Shown here piece by piece: positions 1-7,217 of a DNA stretch of 64,000 nt (the stretch's first letter is position 1; the number at the start of each line of letters is the position of its first letter). The notes beneath the pieces are model-generated. The model saw only the letters and a program-made list of their open reading frames with translations, was not told where the DNA came from and did no database searches. Made by a program: the position numbers and the translations under genes. Source of the DNA: Flavobacterium soyae (lineage in GTDB: Bacteria; Bacteroidota; Bacteroidia; Flavobacteriales; Flavobacteriaceae); assembly GCF_021245985.1 (NCBI RefSeq), contig NZ_JAJQXA010000001.1, positions 434,001-498,000 of the forward strand, given 5' to 3'.

Positions 1-1917
1 ATTCGCATCATCTGTACGATCTTCTTGTTCGATCATTTTTACGTCAATCTCTGCTTTATAAGCTGTTGCCTGCGATGCTCCAAAACCTTCACTGGTTTGT
101 CCTACAGTTGTAATTTGACTGTGAACGTATTCTTGAGATTTCAAATAAGCTTCTGCTTTTTGAGTCATAAAGTTTGTCTGCTCTAACGAAGCATCTTTTG
201 GCATTTCTATCTGAACTAAGAACTCCCCACTATCTGAAGATGCGAAAAACTCCCCTCCAATGAAACCTCCAGCCATTAATCCAACTGTTGAAGCAAAAAA
301 CAATATAATTACGACAATAAAAGTTTTAATATAATGGTCTAAACACCAAGTCAATAAATGAGAAACCCAGTCTGTAAAACGAGTTAAATAATTTTCGAAA
401 CCAAGAATAATTCTTCCAAATAAATTCTTTCCTTCAATATGCTCCAATTTCCCGAAACGAGATGACAACCAAGGAATAATTGTAAAGGAAGCCAAAAGTG
501 ACAGCATCGTAGAAATAATAACCGTAACACAGAATTGCGTAATAATATCAGAAACTAATCCAGAACTCATTGCGATTGGCAGGAATACTACAACAATTAC
601 TAAAGTAATCGAAGTTACTGTACCTCCAATTTCTGCTGTACCATCATAAGACGCACGGATTCTGCTTTTACCCATTTCCATATGTCGATAAATATTCTCC
701 AAAACCACAATCGCATCATCGACCAGAATACCTACAACCAGAGATAATCCTAATAAACTCATTAAGTTTAAGGTATATCCCATTAAATAAATTCCGATAA
801 AAGTCGCAATTAACGATGCCGGAATCGAAACCATTACGATCAATGAGTTTCTGATACTGTGCAGGAAAAACAACATTACAAATGCTACCAGAATTACCGC
901 GATCAATAAATCGTGTACTACAGAATCTGCCGCTTCAAGCGTAAAGATTGTACTATCTTTTGCTACCGCTAATTTTAACTGATTTACTTTATAATCATTT
1001 TCTAAAGTTGCAATTGTTTTTAATAATTGCTCGCTTACCGCTACCGCATTTGCATCAGATTGTTTAACGATTTGTAAAACAATTGCACTTTTTTGATCTA
1101 CGCGCGATATTTTTTCAGCAATTTTCTGTGTGTCCTGAACATCAGCAATATCACTTAAACGAATTTGAATTCCGTTTTGAGACGAAACTACTAAGTTTCT
1201 TAATTCGTCAACACTTTTATATTTACCCGCTAAACGAATTAATATTTTTTGATCACGGGTCTGAATGTTTCCTGTTGGGAAATCTAAGTTTGAACTCAAA
1301 ATATTTTGCTGTACCTGCGGAATAGATAATCCATACCCCTGCATTTTTACGGCATCTAGATTTACTTGGATTTCACGTTCAGAACCACCAATAATATTTA
1401 CCTGAGCCACACCTTGTACACGAGATAAAATTGGCGCAATTTTTTTATCAATTAAATCATAAAATGCTGCTTCATCCATTTTTCCGTTGGCACCAATTGT
1501 CATAATTGGTAAATCACTCAGCGAGAATTTAGTTAATGCCGGTGTTTTAACATCTTCTGGCAAATCACTAATAATTGCATTGATTTTACGCTGTGCATCA
1601 TTTAAAGAAAAATCGACTTTTGCATTCGAGGTCAATGTAATCGAAACGATCGATAAACTTTCGTACGATTTCGAATCAATTTTCTTGACATTTTCTAAAG
1701 ATGCGATCGCATCTTCAATTTTCTTGGTCACAGTATTTTCTACCTCACTCGGAGATGCTCCGGGATAAACAGTAGAGATTGTAATAACGTTTTGTTCAAA
1801 TTTCGGGATCAGCTCATAGCCTAGTTGGCTGTAGCTGAACAATCCACCAAGTGTCAGAATTGTAAACAATACAATTACTAACGACGGACGTTTTATGGAT
1901 ATTTCGGCTAATTTCAT
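1..1917 (-). CDS. RND efflux permease (AcrB/MexB type), N-terminal part, cut by window edge
   Basis: Inner-membrane pump subunit of a tripartite RND efflux system, exporting drugs or other amphiphiles using the proton gradient. The frame is open from the ATG at 1917 to base 1, giving 639 residues of a protein that is normally about 1,030-1,060. It opens with MKLAEISIKRPSLVIVLF, the usual cytoplasmic start and first membrane helix of the family. The porter domain follows, and then a cluster of membrane helices containing GILVDDAIVVLENIYRH, whose paired aspartates match the proton-relay DD of helix 4. It is last in the operon tetR-tolC-adaptor-permease, 127 bases after the adaptor gene. That gap holds a palindromic repeat. 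Substrate cannot be told from sequence; the family is clear. Confidence 0.95.
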   Translation of the reverse strand, partial: MKLAEISIKRPSLVIVLFTILTLGGLFSYSQLGYELIPKFEQNVITISTVYPGASPSEVENTVTKKIEDAIASLENVKKIDSKSYESLSIVSITLTSNAKVDFSLNDAQRKINAIISDLPEDVKTPALTKFSLSDLPIMTIGANGKMDEAAFYDLIDKKIAPILSRVQGVAQVNIIGGSEREIQVNLDAVKMQGYGLSIPQVQQNILSSNLDFPTGNIQTRDQKILIRLAGKYKSVDELRNLVVSSQNGIQIRLSDIADVQDTQKIAEKISRVDQKSAIVLQIVKQSDANAVAVSEQLLKTIATLENDYKVNQLKLAVAKDSTIFTLEAADSVVHDLLIAVILVAFVMLFFLHSIRNSLIVMVSIPASLIATFIGIYLMGYTLNLMSLLGLSLVVGILVDDAIVVLENIYRHMEMGKSRIRASYDGTAEIGGTVTSITLVIVVVFLPIAMSSGLVSDIITQFCVTVIISTMLSLLASFTIIPWLSSRFGKLEHIEGKNLFGRIILGFENYLTRFTDWVSHLLTWCLDHYIKTFIVVIILFFASTVGLMAGGFIGGEFFASSDSGEFLVQIEMPKDASLEQTNFMTQKAEAYLKSQEYVHSQITTVGQTSEGFGASQATAYKAEIDVKMIEQEDRTDDAN

Positions 1918-1933
1918 ATTTTTTTAATGCTAT

Positions 1934-2046
1934 AGGCTTTAGGCTGTAGGCTTTAAGCTTTAAGGTTTAATTCATTATTTTATTTAAGGCTAGGAGCTGT
2001 AAGCTTTAGGCTTTTTAAAAAGTTTATTGCCTACAGCTTAAAGCTT
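1934..2046. repeat. AGGCTTTA-word inverted repeat between adaptor and permease genes
   Basis: The 127-base gap is built almost entirely from variants of the words AGGCTTTA, AGGCTGTAGGC and TTAAGCTTTA. The arm at 1934-1951 pairs with 2029-2046 at 16 of 18 positions. The right arm overlaps the stop codon of the adaptor gene (2045-2047). Transcribed as RNA it would form a long hairpin inside the efflux operon and could damp expression of the permease. That role is inference. Confidence 0.6.
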
Positions 2047-3112
2047 ATTTAATAATTTCTACTGTATTTCCGTCTTGTAAGTTAATCTGACCTGTAACGA
2101 TTACCTTTTCTCCATCAGATAATCCTTTGATAATCTCTACTCTATCACCCAAAATTCTTCCTGCTGTAACTTTTCTTAATTTTGCAACGCCATTTTCAAC
2201 AACAAAGATTTCATTACTGCTTACACTTCCTACGAATGCATTTCTAGGTACAACCATTAAGTTTTGTTTTTGCTGATTTGATGCAAAGTTTGCAGTTCCG
2301 TACATACCCGCTTTTAGGTCGTTGTTTGAGTTGTTTGTGATTTCGATTTCAACCGGAAAATTTAAAGACTCATCAGCTTTTGCGGCAATAAAAGTAATTT
2401 TTCCAGAAAAAGATTTATCAGGATAAACACTAGCCGTTACATTAATATGGTTTCCTACTTTTAAACTTGCAACTTGATTTTCGTTTACTGTAACTACTAA
2501 TTTTAGTTTAGAAACATTTACAATATCAAACAATGCTGTTGCCGGCATTCCTGTTAAAATAGATCCCGGCTCAATATATTTTTTGTTAATGAATCCATTA
2601 ATTGGAGCTTTTACTTTAGTATCTCCTACATTGATATTTGCTTGTTTCAATTCAGATTCTGCATTTGTCAAAGCTAATTTTGCCTGGTCTAACTGCTGTT
2701 TAGTAACACCCCCTGTTTTAAAAGCATTTTCGTATCTGCTGTAATCAGATTTTGCATTTTGATAAGCTGCCTGAGCTTGTTGTGCACTTACATTAATAAC
2801 ATCACCTCTCATTGTTAATAATGTCTGACCTACTCTTACGTAGTCACCTTCTTTAGCTAAAACACTGATAACTTTTCCAGATTTTTCTGCAGAAAAAGTC
2901 AACTCCTGAATTGGCTGAAAGTTTCCGTTTGCAACGAAATCTAATGAAACTTCTTCTGTTTTTACTGTAGATATTTTTACAGAAACTGCTGCATTTTTTT
3001 CAGCAACGATATCTGTTTTTGCTTTATTTTCTTTCTTATTATTATTTAAGACATATCCCATCACACCTAGTGCTGCGATTATGATTGCGATTGTTATAAT
3101 AGTTTTCTTCAT
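2045..3112 (-). CDS. RND efflux periplasmic adaptor (membrane fusion protein, HlyD family)
   Basis: Periplasmic adaptor linking the RND permease to the outer-membrane TolC-like channel. The 355-residue protein starts with one hydrophobic anchor (IITIAIIIAALGVMGYVL) and a lysine-rich stretch. Next comes the first half of a lipoyl-like domain (FSAEKSGKVISVLAKEGDYV), then an alpha-helical hairpin rich in A, Q and K (about residues 110-155), the second lipoyl half (VKAPINGFINKKYIEPGS), a beta-barrel domain and a membrane-proximal domain. This is the normal order for the family. No lipobox cysteine is seen, so it is probably anchored by the N-terminal helix. It lies 9 bases downstream of the TolC-like gene, in one operon controlled from the tetR promoter. 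Confidence 0.95.
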   Translation of the reverse strand: MKKTIITIAIIIAALGVMGYVLNNNKKENKAKTDIVAEKNAAVSVKISTVKTEEVSLDFVANGNFQPIQELTFSAEKSGKVISVLAKEGDYVRVGQTLLTMRGDVINVSAQQAQAAYQNAKSDYSRYENAFKTGGVTKQQLDQAKLALTNAESELKQANINVGDTKVKAPINGFINKKYIEPGSILTGMPATALFDIVNVSKLKLVVTVNENQVASLKVGNHINVTASVYPDKSFSGKITFIAAKADESLNFPVEIEITNNSNNDLKAGMYGTANFASNQQKQNLMVVPRNAFVGSVSSNEIFVVENGVAKLRKVTAGRILGDRVEIIKGLSDGEKVIVTGQINLQDGNTVEIIK

Positions 3113-3121
3113 TGTAATTAG

Positions 3122-4456
3122 TTATTTAATAAGAGATTTAAGTTCGCCTTTTGATTTGATTAGAGATATTTCGGCAATTTTATAATTTAAAACTGCTCTT
3201 GTATAATTATTTTGAGCTTCAAGTGATGCATTTTCGGCATCTAATAAATCGGTTAAAGATGCTAGCCCCTGAAGGTAATTGTTTCTTGTATTACTAAGAA
3301 TTTCAGTTGCCAGACGCATATTTTCTTTTTGATTTTCGATCGTTACAAGATTATTCTCAATTTGAGCCATTGCATTTCTGTAGTCTAAATCAAGAGAAAG
3401 TTTAGTATCCTTCATATCTTCCTGAAGTGATCTGATTTGAACATCTGCTTGTCTTACTTTGGCACGAGTTCCAAAACCTGTAAAGATTGGTACGTGTAAA
3501 TTTAATCCAATTGCAGAGTAATCTGACCAATAAACTCCTTTTTCAGGTTTTGCAAACCAAGGAAATTCAGGCCCCTGACCAATATAATTGTAGCCTGCAG
3601 TTAATGAAAGTGTAGGATAATATGCGGCTTCAACTGCTTTCTTATTATACACTAAAAGCTCTTCTTGTTTTTTCAAAAGCAGATATTCTGTTCTGTTTTC
3701 AACATTTGGCTGTTCTGTTAATGCAGCAGGAACAACTTCAAATTCTTCTTTTGGCATATCGATTACAGTTTCAATAGGCATTCCCATATAAAACTTTAAA
3801 GCATTTTCCTGCAAAGTAATCTGGTTTTTAATCTGCTGGCGTTCCGTGTCAATATTTGACATTTTTACAACAATACGATCTAAATCAATTTTTTTAGCTA
3901 AACCGTTATCAAACTGTCCTTTTACGATATCACGAACTTTTGTTGTGTTTACGTAGTTACTGTCTAACAAAATCAATCTTTCTTTTTGTACATAAACAGA
4001 ATAGTAGTTATTTGCAACTCTTTCAATAACTTGTTCTTCTGTTAACTGATCGTTTATTTGATAAAACTCACGAGTAGATTTTGCCGCTCTTAATCCTGTA
4101 AAAACAGATTGATCGAAGATTGCCTGAGTTAAAGAAACTCCTGCAGTCGATGTCCATTTTTGACCAAATGCTGCCTGAATTGTAGTTCCAGGCGCACCAA
4201 ATCCTGCTCCATCAATTACTGTTGTTTGAATTACGGGATTATAGGTTAAATTTCCGTTTGCAGAAATTTGTGGTAACGCTCTTGAACGTACTTCCTGAAT
4301 TTTGTATTCGCTGTTTTCAACCTCAAGTTTTGCTTTTTTAGCATCGGCTTTATTTTGAAGCGCGTAGTTAATCGCATCTTTTAAGGTTAGGGTAGTTACT
4401 TGTGCGTTGGCCGACAGACCAATTGTGCACAAAAATATAAGAACTATTCGTTTCAT
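3122..4456 (-). CDS. TolC-family outer-membrane efflux channel
   Basis: Outer-membrane exit duct of the efflux system. The protein has 444 residues with a signal peptide (MKRIVLIFLCTIGLSANA, cleavage after ANA). After it come two copies of the long coiled-coil plus beta-strand unit of the OEP family: one after LTLKDAINYALQNKADAKKA and one in the second half ending TRNNYLQGLASLTDLLDAE. The motif NYLQGLASLTDLLDAE is characteristic of the C-terminal repeat. The gene starts 31 bases after tetR and ends 9 bases before the adaptor gene, so the three are very likely cotranscribed. Confidence 0.95.
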   Translation of the reverse strand: MKRIVLIFLCTIGLSANAQVTTLTLKDAINYALQNKADAKKAKLEVENSEYKIQEVRSRALPQISANGNLTYNPVIQTTVIDGAGFGAPGTTIQAAFGQKWTSTAGVSLTQAIFDQSVFTGLRAAKSTREFYQINDQLTEEQVIERVANNYYSVYVQKERLILLDSNYVNTTKVRDIVKGQFDNGLAKKIDLDRIVVKMSNIDTERQQIKNQITLQENALKFYMGMPIETVIDMPKEEFEVVPAALTEQPNVENRTEYLLLKKQEELLVYNKKAVEAAYYPTLSLTAGYNYIGQGPEFPWFAKPEKGVYWSDYSAIGLNLHVPIFTGFGTRAKVRQADVQIRSLQEDMKDTKLSLDLDYRNAMAQIENNLVTIENQKENMRLATEILSNTRNNYLQGLASLTDLLDAENASLEAQNNYTRAVLNYKIAEISLIKSKGELKSLIK

Positions 4457-4487
4457 ATGTAATTAAATATTATTTATAGATTGATGA

Positions 4488-5087
4488 TTATTCTTTGATA
4501 TTTTTAAGTTGTTTTTCTAGTTCAATTATACCTTTTTGTGTTGCCATTGCTCTGGTATGATATTCCAAAGCTTCTAATTCTATTTTTTGCGCTTCTCTTT
4601 CAGATACGGTCGTTTCATTAATGTGAAAAATCAAAGTGTAATAAAATTTCACATATATATCTATATTTATGTCTGGTCGATATAAATCTTCTCGAATGCC
4701 TTTTAAAATATTATCTCTAAAATAATGGTTGCACTGATCTATTTCGTGAGTCATTACATTTTGATAAATTTCAGGGTAATGCTTTTTTAATTGGTATAAA
4801 GGAGATGTGTCTGTGCTGTTTTTAAACATATCGCGAAACATTTCTCTAATTTCAAAATTCTCATGAATTGCATTGTAATTTTTAGCAACAATGGTATCGA
4901 TAACTTCGTGTACTTGTCTGTGAACTGCCGAGGTGCTCTCTTCGATCAAAACTTCTTTATTACAAAAATATTTATAGATCGTTTTTTTTGAAATACACAT
5001 TTCACCGGCAATGTCATCCATTGTAACACTCTTAAAACCAAGTTTTAAAAACAACTCACTTGCTTTTGATATAATTTTCTCTTTCAT
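4488..5087 (-). CDS. TetR/AcrR-family transcriptional regulator of the efflux operon
   Basis: Probable ligand-responsive repressor, 199 residues. The N-terminal helix-turn-helix is plain: TMDDIAGEMCISKKTIYKYF at about residues 22-41, preceded by KASELFLKLGFKSV, as in TetR proteins. The remainder is helical and not conserved enough to name a ligand. It is the first gene of the efflux operon. Its promoter carries an inverted motif (GGAAACT-N14-AGTTTCC) directly upstream of the -7 element. The same motif at the same distance lies at the yceI promoter, so the protein likely represses itself, the pump and yceI. Binding is inferred from position and symmetry only. Confidence 0.9.
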   Translation of the reverse strand: MKEKIISKASELFLKLGFKSVTMDDIAGEMCISKKTIYKYFCNKEVLIEESTSAVHRQVHEVIDTIVAKNYNAIHENFEIREMFRDMFKNSTDTSPLYQLKKHYPEIYQNVMTHEIDQCNHYFRDNILKGIREDLYRPDINIDIYVKFYYTLIFHINETTVSEREAQKIELEALEYHTRAMATQKGIIELEKQLKNIKE

Positions 5088-5109
5088 TTTAATTTTTCCA
5101 ATTGCATTA

Positions 5110-5149
5110 CAAATATAAACAGGAAACTAAAGTCCGAAAAATAGTTTCC
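5110..5149 (-). promoter_or_regulatory. tetR-efflux operon promoter with candidate TetR operator
   Basis: Read on the minus strand, the -7 element TATATTTG is at 5117-5110, about 23 bases before the tetR start codon. Four bases further upstream begins GGAAACT (5122-5128), then 14 bases, then AGTTTCC (5143-5149). This 28-bp inverted motif fills the -7/-33 spacer and the -33 region, where a bound repressor would block RNA polymerase. No clean -33 TTTG is present; the nearest match is TTTCG within the operator. Confidence 0.7.
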
Positions 5150-5195
5150 GTTGTATTTGTAATAATTTTACATTAAATTATTCATTAAGTAAGAT

Positions 5196-5717
5196 TTATA
5201 TACTAAATTCCAGATTAGCGATCAGCTTAATATCTTTTCCAAGAGCCAAACCTCCGTTATGCTGAAAAGAATTATAATCCAGACCAAAATCCTGGCGTTT
5301 AATATCTCCTTTAATTTCAAAAGCTACCTTTTTTTCTCCGTTATAAGTATTAACACCAATAAATTCTGCATCAAGTTCTACAACTCTTGTAACATCTTTT
5401 ATCGTTAAATCGCCTTTGAAGAAATTGATATTGTTGTTTATCTTTTGAAACGAAGTCGATTTAAAACTAATAATTGGATGTTCGTCTACATCAAAGAAAT
5501 CCTGAAGCTGTAAATTCGTATCGATTTGCTGAAAACTTTCCTTTTTATTATTAATATCCAATGAAAATTCAACCGATGCATCTTCAATTTCATTGTCTTC
5601 AATATTCACATAACCGTCAAATTTATTTGTTGTTCCTCCTAAATAAGCAATTATTGAATGTCTCATTTTTATTAAAACATCTGATTGAGTAGAATCTAGT
5701 GTCCATGTTGTTTTCAT
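5196..5717 (-). CDS. YceI-family polyisoprenoid-binding-type protein
   Basis: YceI proteins form a lipocalin-like beta-barrel that binds isoprenoid chains or amphiphiles. This one has 173 residues. It starts directly with the mature-type sequence TTWTLDSTQSDVLIKMRHSI, so no signal peptide is seen and it is probably cytoplasmic, unlike E. coli YceI. The family signatures are present: FFDVDEHPIISFKSTSF in the middle and GDLTIKDVTRVVELDAEF afterwards. It lies 108 bases upstream of tetR on the same strand and has its own promoter with two copies of the tetR-type operator. The next gene on the other side makes polyprenyl diphosphates, which suggests, without proving, a link to isoprenoid or membrane-active compounds. 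Confidence 0.9.
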   Translation of the reverse strand: MKTTWTLDSTQSDVLIKMRHSIIAYLGGTTNKFDGYVNIEDNEIEDASVEFSLDINNKKESFQQIDTNLQLQDFFDVDEHPIISFKSTSFQKINNNINFFKGDLTIKDVTRVVELDAEFIGVNTYNGEKKVAFEIKGDIKRQDFGLDYNSFQHNGGLALGKDIKLIANLEFSI

Positions 5718-5763
5718 AAATATCTAATTTTAATGAGTTTATAAATTATTCAAACTCTCTTTT

Positions 5764-5842
5764 GGAAACTTTTTCAGTGTTCTAAGTTTCCGTTTGATGG
5801 CGCAAATATAAAAAGGAAACTCTAAACACCAAAAAAGTTTCC
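5764..5842 (-). promoter_or_regulatory. yceI promoter with two GGAAACT-N14-AGTTTCC operators
   Basis: On the minus strand the promoter is TTTG (5833-5830), 19 bases, then TATATTTG (5810-5803). One operator copy spans 5815-5842, exactly over the -33 and spacer. It starts four bases from the -7 element, the same offset as at the tetR promoter. A second copy spans 5764-5791, downstream of the likely transcription start. Both have perfect 7-base arms and a 14-base spacer, and their centres are 51 bp apart. This arrangement fits strong repression, possibly with looping. Confidence 0.75.
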
Positions 5843-5894
5843 AGGTTTTTTTCGAAATAATTTTAACTTATTAAGAATTAATTGATTTAATGGC

Positions 5895-5918
5895 AGTTTC
5901 AGATGGAAACTATCTTTT
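5895..5918 (+). promoter_or_regulatory. Possible promoter of the prenyl synthase gene with a single GGAAACT half-site
   Basis: A weak -7 match TATCTTTT lies at 5911-5918, 26 bases before the ATG at 5944. GGAAACT at 5905-5911 abuts it, and AGTTTC at 5895-5900 gives a small inverted pair in the opposite order to the full operators. No second half-site occurs at the 14-base spacing. Co-regulation with yceI and the pump is therefore only suggestive. Confidence 0.35.
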
Positions 5919-5943
5919 AATTTTAAGAAAGAAATAATTCATT

Positions 5944-6960
5944 ATGAATCGTATCTTTGAGCCTCATAAATCAGAATTTCATTTTATGCACGATATTAGT
6001 CAATACCAGGATTTTTTTATTGAATATTTAAATAAACAAAACATACATAAAGAACCTGCAAATCTTTACGAACCAATTGAATACATTTTAGGACTTGGCG
6101 GAAAACGTATGCGTCCGGTTCTTACTTTAATGGCCGCAGAAGTTTTTAATACTGATTATAAAGCAGCACTTCCGGCAGCAATGGCGGTTGAAGTTTTTCA
6201 TAATTTTTCACTTGTTCATGATGACATTATGGATGATGCGCCTTTGCGAAGAGGACAAATTACGGTTCATGAAAAATGGAATTTAAACACGGGAATTCTT
6301 TCTGGCGATACAATGCTTATCCTGGCTTACCAATATTTTGAACAATACGAACCGGCAGTTTTTAGAGACTTAGCAAAACTTTTCAGCAAAACGGCTCTTG
6401 AAGTCTGCGAAGGACAGCAGTGGGATGTTGATTTTGAAACACGCAAAGATGTTACGATTCCTGAATATCTGAAAATGATTGAATATAAAACCGCTGTTTT
6501 GGTTGCTGCTGCAATGAAAATGGGCGCAATTGTTGCCAAAACTTCGGAGAAAGAAGGAGATTTAATCTATGATTTTGGATTAAATTTAGGCCTGGCTTTT
6601 CAATTACAGGATGATTATTTAGATGCCTTTGGAGATCCTGAAACTTTTGGAAAACAAGTTGGCGGTGATATTATCGAAAACAAAAAGACCTATTTATATT
6701 TAAAAGCTTTAGAATTTTCAACTCCTGAAAAAGCTTCAGAATTACAGAAATTATTCAGTTTACAGTTAGAAGATAATTCAGAAAAAATAGAAACTGCAAA
6801 AGCTATTTTTAATGAATCAGGGGCTTCAGGCGCCACTCAGAAAGCCATTGAAATGTACACTTTTAAGGCTTTTGATACTTTGGAAAAAATGGACATTAAT
6901 GCTGAAAAGAAGGATATTCTGAGAACTTTTGGGGAGAATTTAATGGGAAGAAAGGTTTAG
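5944..6960 (+). CDS. Polyprenyl diphosphate synthase (trans-isoprenyl diphosphate synthase)
   Basis: Condenses isopentenyl diphosphate onto an allylic primer to make linear prenyl diphosphates, for example for the menaquinone side chain or as a carotenoid precursor. Reading from 5944 gives 338 residues with GGKRMRPVL (substrate-binding RMRP), the first Asp-rich motif DDIMDD at residues 93-98, the following LRRG, and the second Asp-rich motif LQDDYLDAFGD. Chain length cannot be decided safely. The start is uncertain: an in-frame ATG at 5986 (MHDISQYQD) would give 324 residues, closer to the usual family start. The gene stands alone on the plus strand, diverging from yceI, and is followed by three palindromic elements. 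Confidence 0.93.
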   Translation: MNRIFEPHKSEFHFMHDISQYQDFFIEYLNKQNIHKEPANLYEPIEYILGLGGKRMRPVLTLMAAEVFNTDYKAALPAAMAVEVFHNFSLVHDDIMDDAPLRRGQITVHEKWNLNTGILSGDTMLILAYQYFEQYEPAVFRDLAKLFSKTALEVCEGQQWDVDFETRKDVTIPEYLKMIEYKTAVLVAAAMKMGAIVAKTSEKEGDLIYDFGLNLGLAFQLQDDYLDAFGDPETFGKQVGGDIIENKKTYLYLKALEFSTPEKASELQKLFSLQLEDNSEKIETAKAIFNESGASGATQKAIEMYTFKAFDTLEKMDINAEKKDILRTFGENLMGRKV

Positions 6961-7002
6961 TTTTTTTGCCACAGATTAAACGGATTATATAGATTTTTTT
7001 TC

Positions 7003-7077
7003 TTTGCCACGAATTACACTAATTTCCACGAATTATTCATTGTTAAATTAGTGAAAATTAGTGTAATTCCTGGCGAA
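7003..7077. repeat. Inverted repeat of the 'TTTGCCACGAATTACAC' type
   Basis: The left arm runs from 7003 (TTTGCCACGAATTACACTAA) and pairs imperfectly with 7054-7077, ending GTGTAATTCCTGGCGAAA. A related word, TTTGCCACAGATTAAACGG, lies just before at 6966. The same family of intergenic words occurs at 24966, 56977 and 62114 in this window. It is a dispersed palindrome with no coding content. Confidence 0.7.
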
Positions 7078-7093
7078 AAAATCTACACATAGT

Positions 7094-7126
7094 AAACCCG
7101 ACAGGTTTTTAAAACCTGTCGGGTTT
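7094..7126. terminator. Hairpin AAACCCGACAGG / CCTGTCGGGTTT, likely terminator
   Basis: A perfect 16-base inverted repeat (7094-7109 against 7111-7126) with one unpaired base forms a very stable hairpin between the prenyl synthase gene and the convergent trehalase gene. A degenerate relative lies at 51876-51908 after the 3-hydroxyanthranilate dioxygenase gene. The U-tract is weak on both strands, so it may instead be a REP-like element doubling as terminator. Confidence 0.6.
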
Positions 7127-7148
7127 GTTATTTTAAAACTTAAAAGTG

Positions 7149-7215
7149 CTTCGACTTCGCTCAGCCTGACAAACGTTATTAATAGAACGGAGTGTCATCC
7201 TGAGCGAAGTCGAAG
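7149..7215. repeat. REP-like inverted repeat CTTCGACTTCGCTCAG
   Basis: The arms 7149-7171 and 7193-7215 match as inverted copies at 21 of 23 positions around the core CTTCGACTTCGCTCAG / CTGAGCGAAGTCGAAG. The element ends three bases before the trehalase stop codon. It is GC-richer than the surroundings, as expected of a mobile REP-type palindrome. Confidence 0.7.
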
Positions 7216-7217
7216 GC

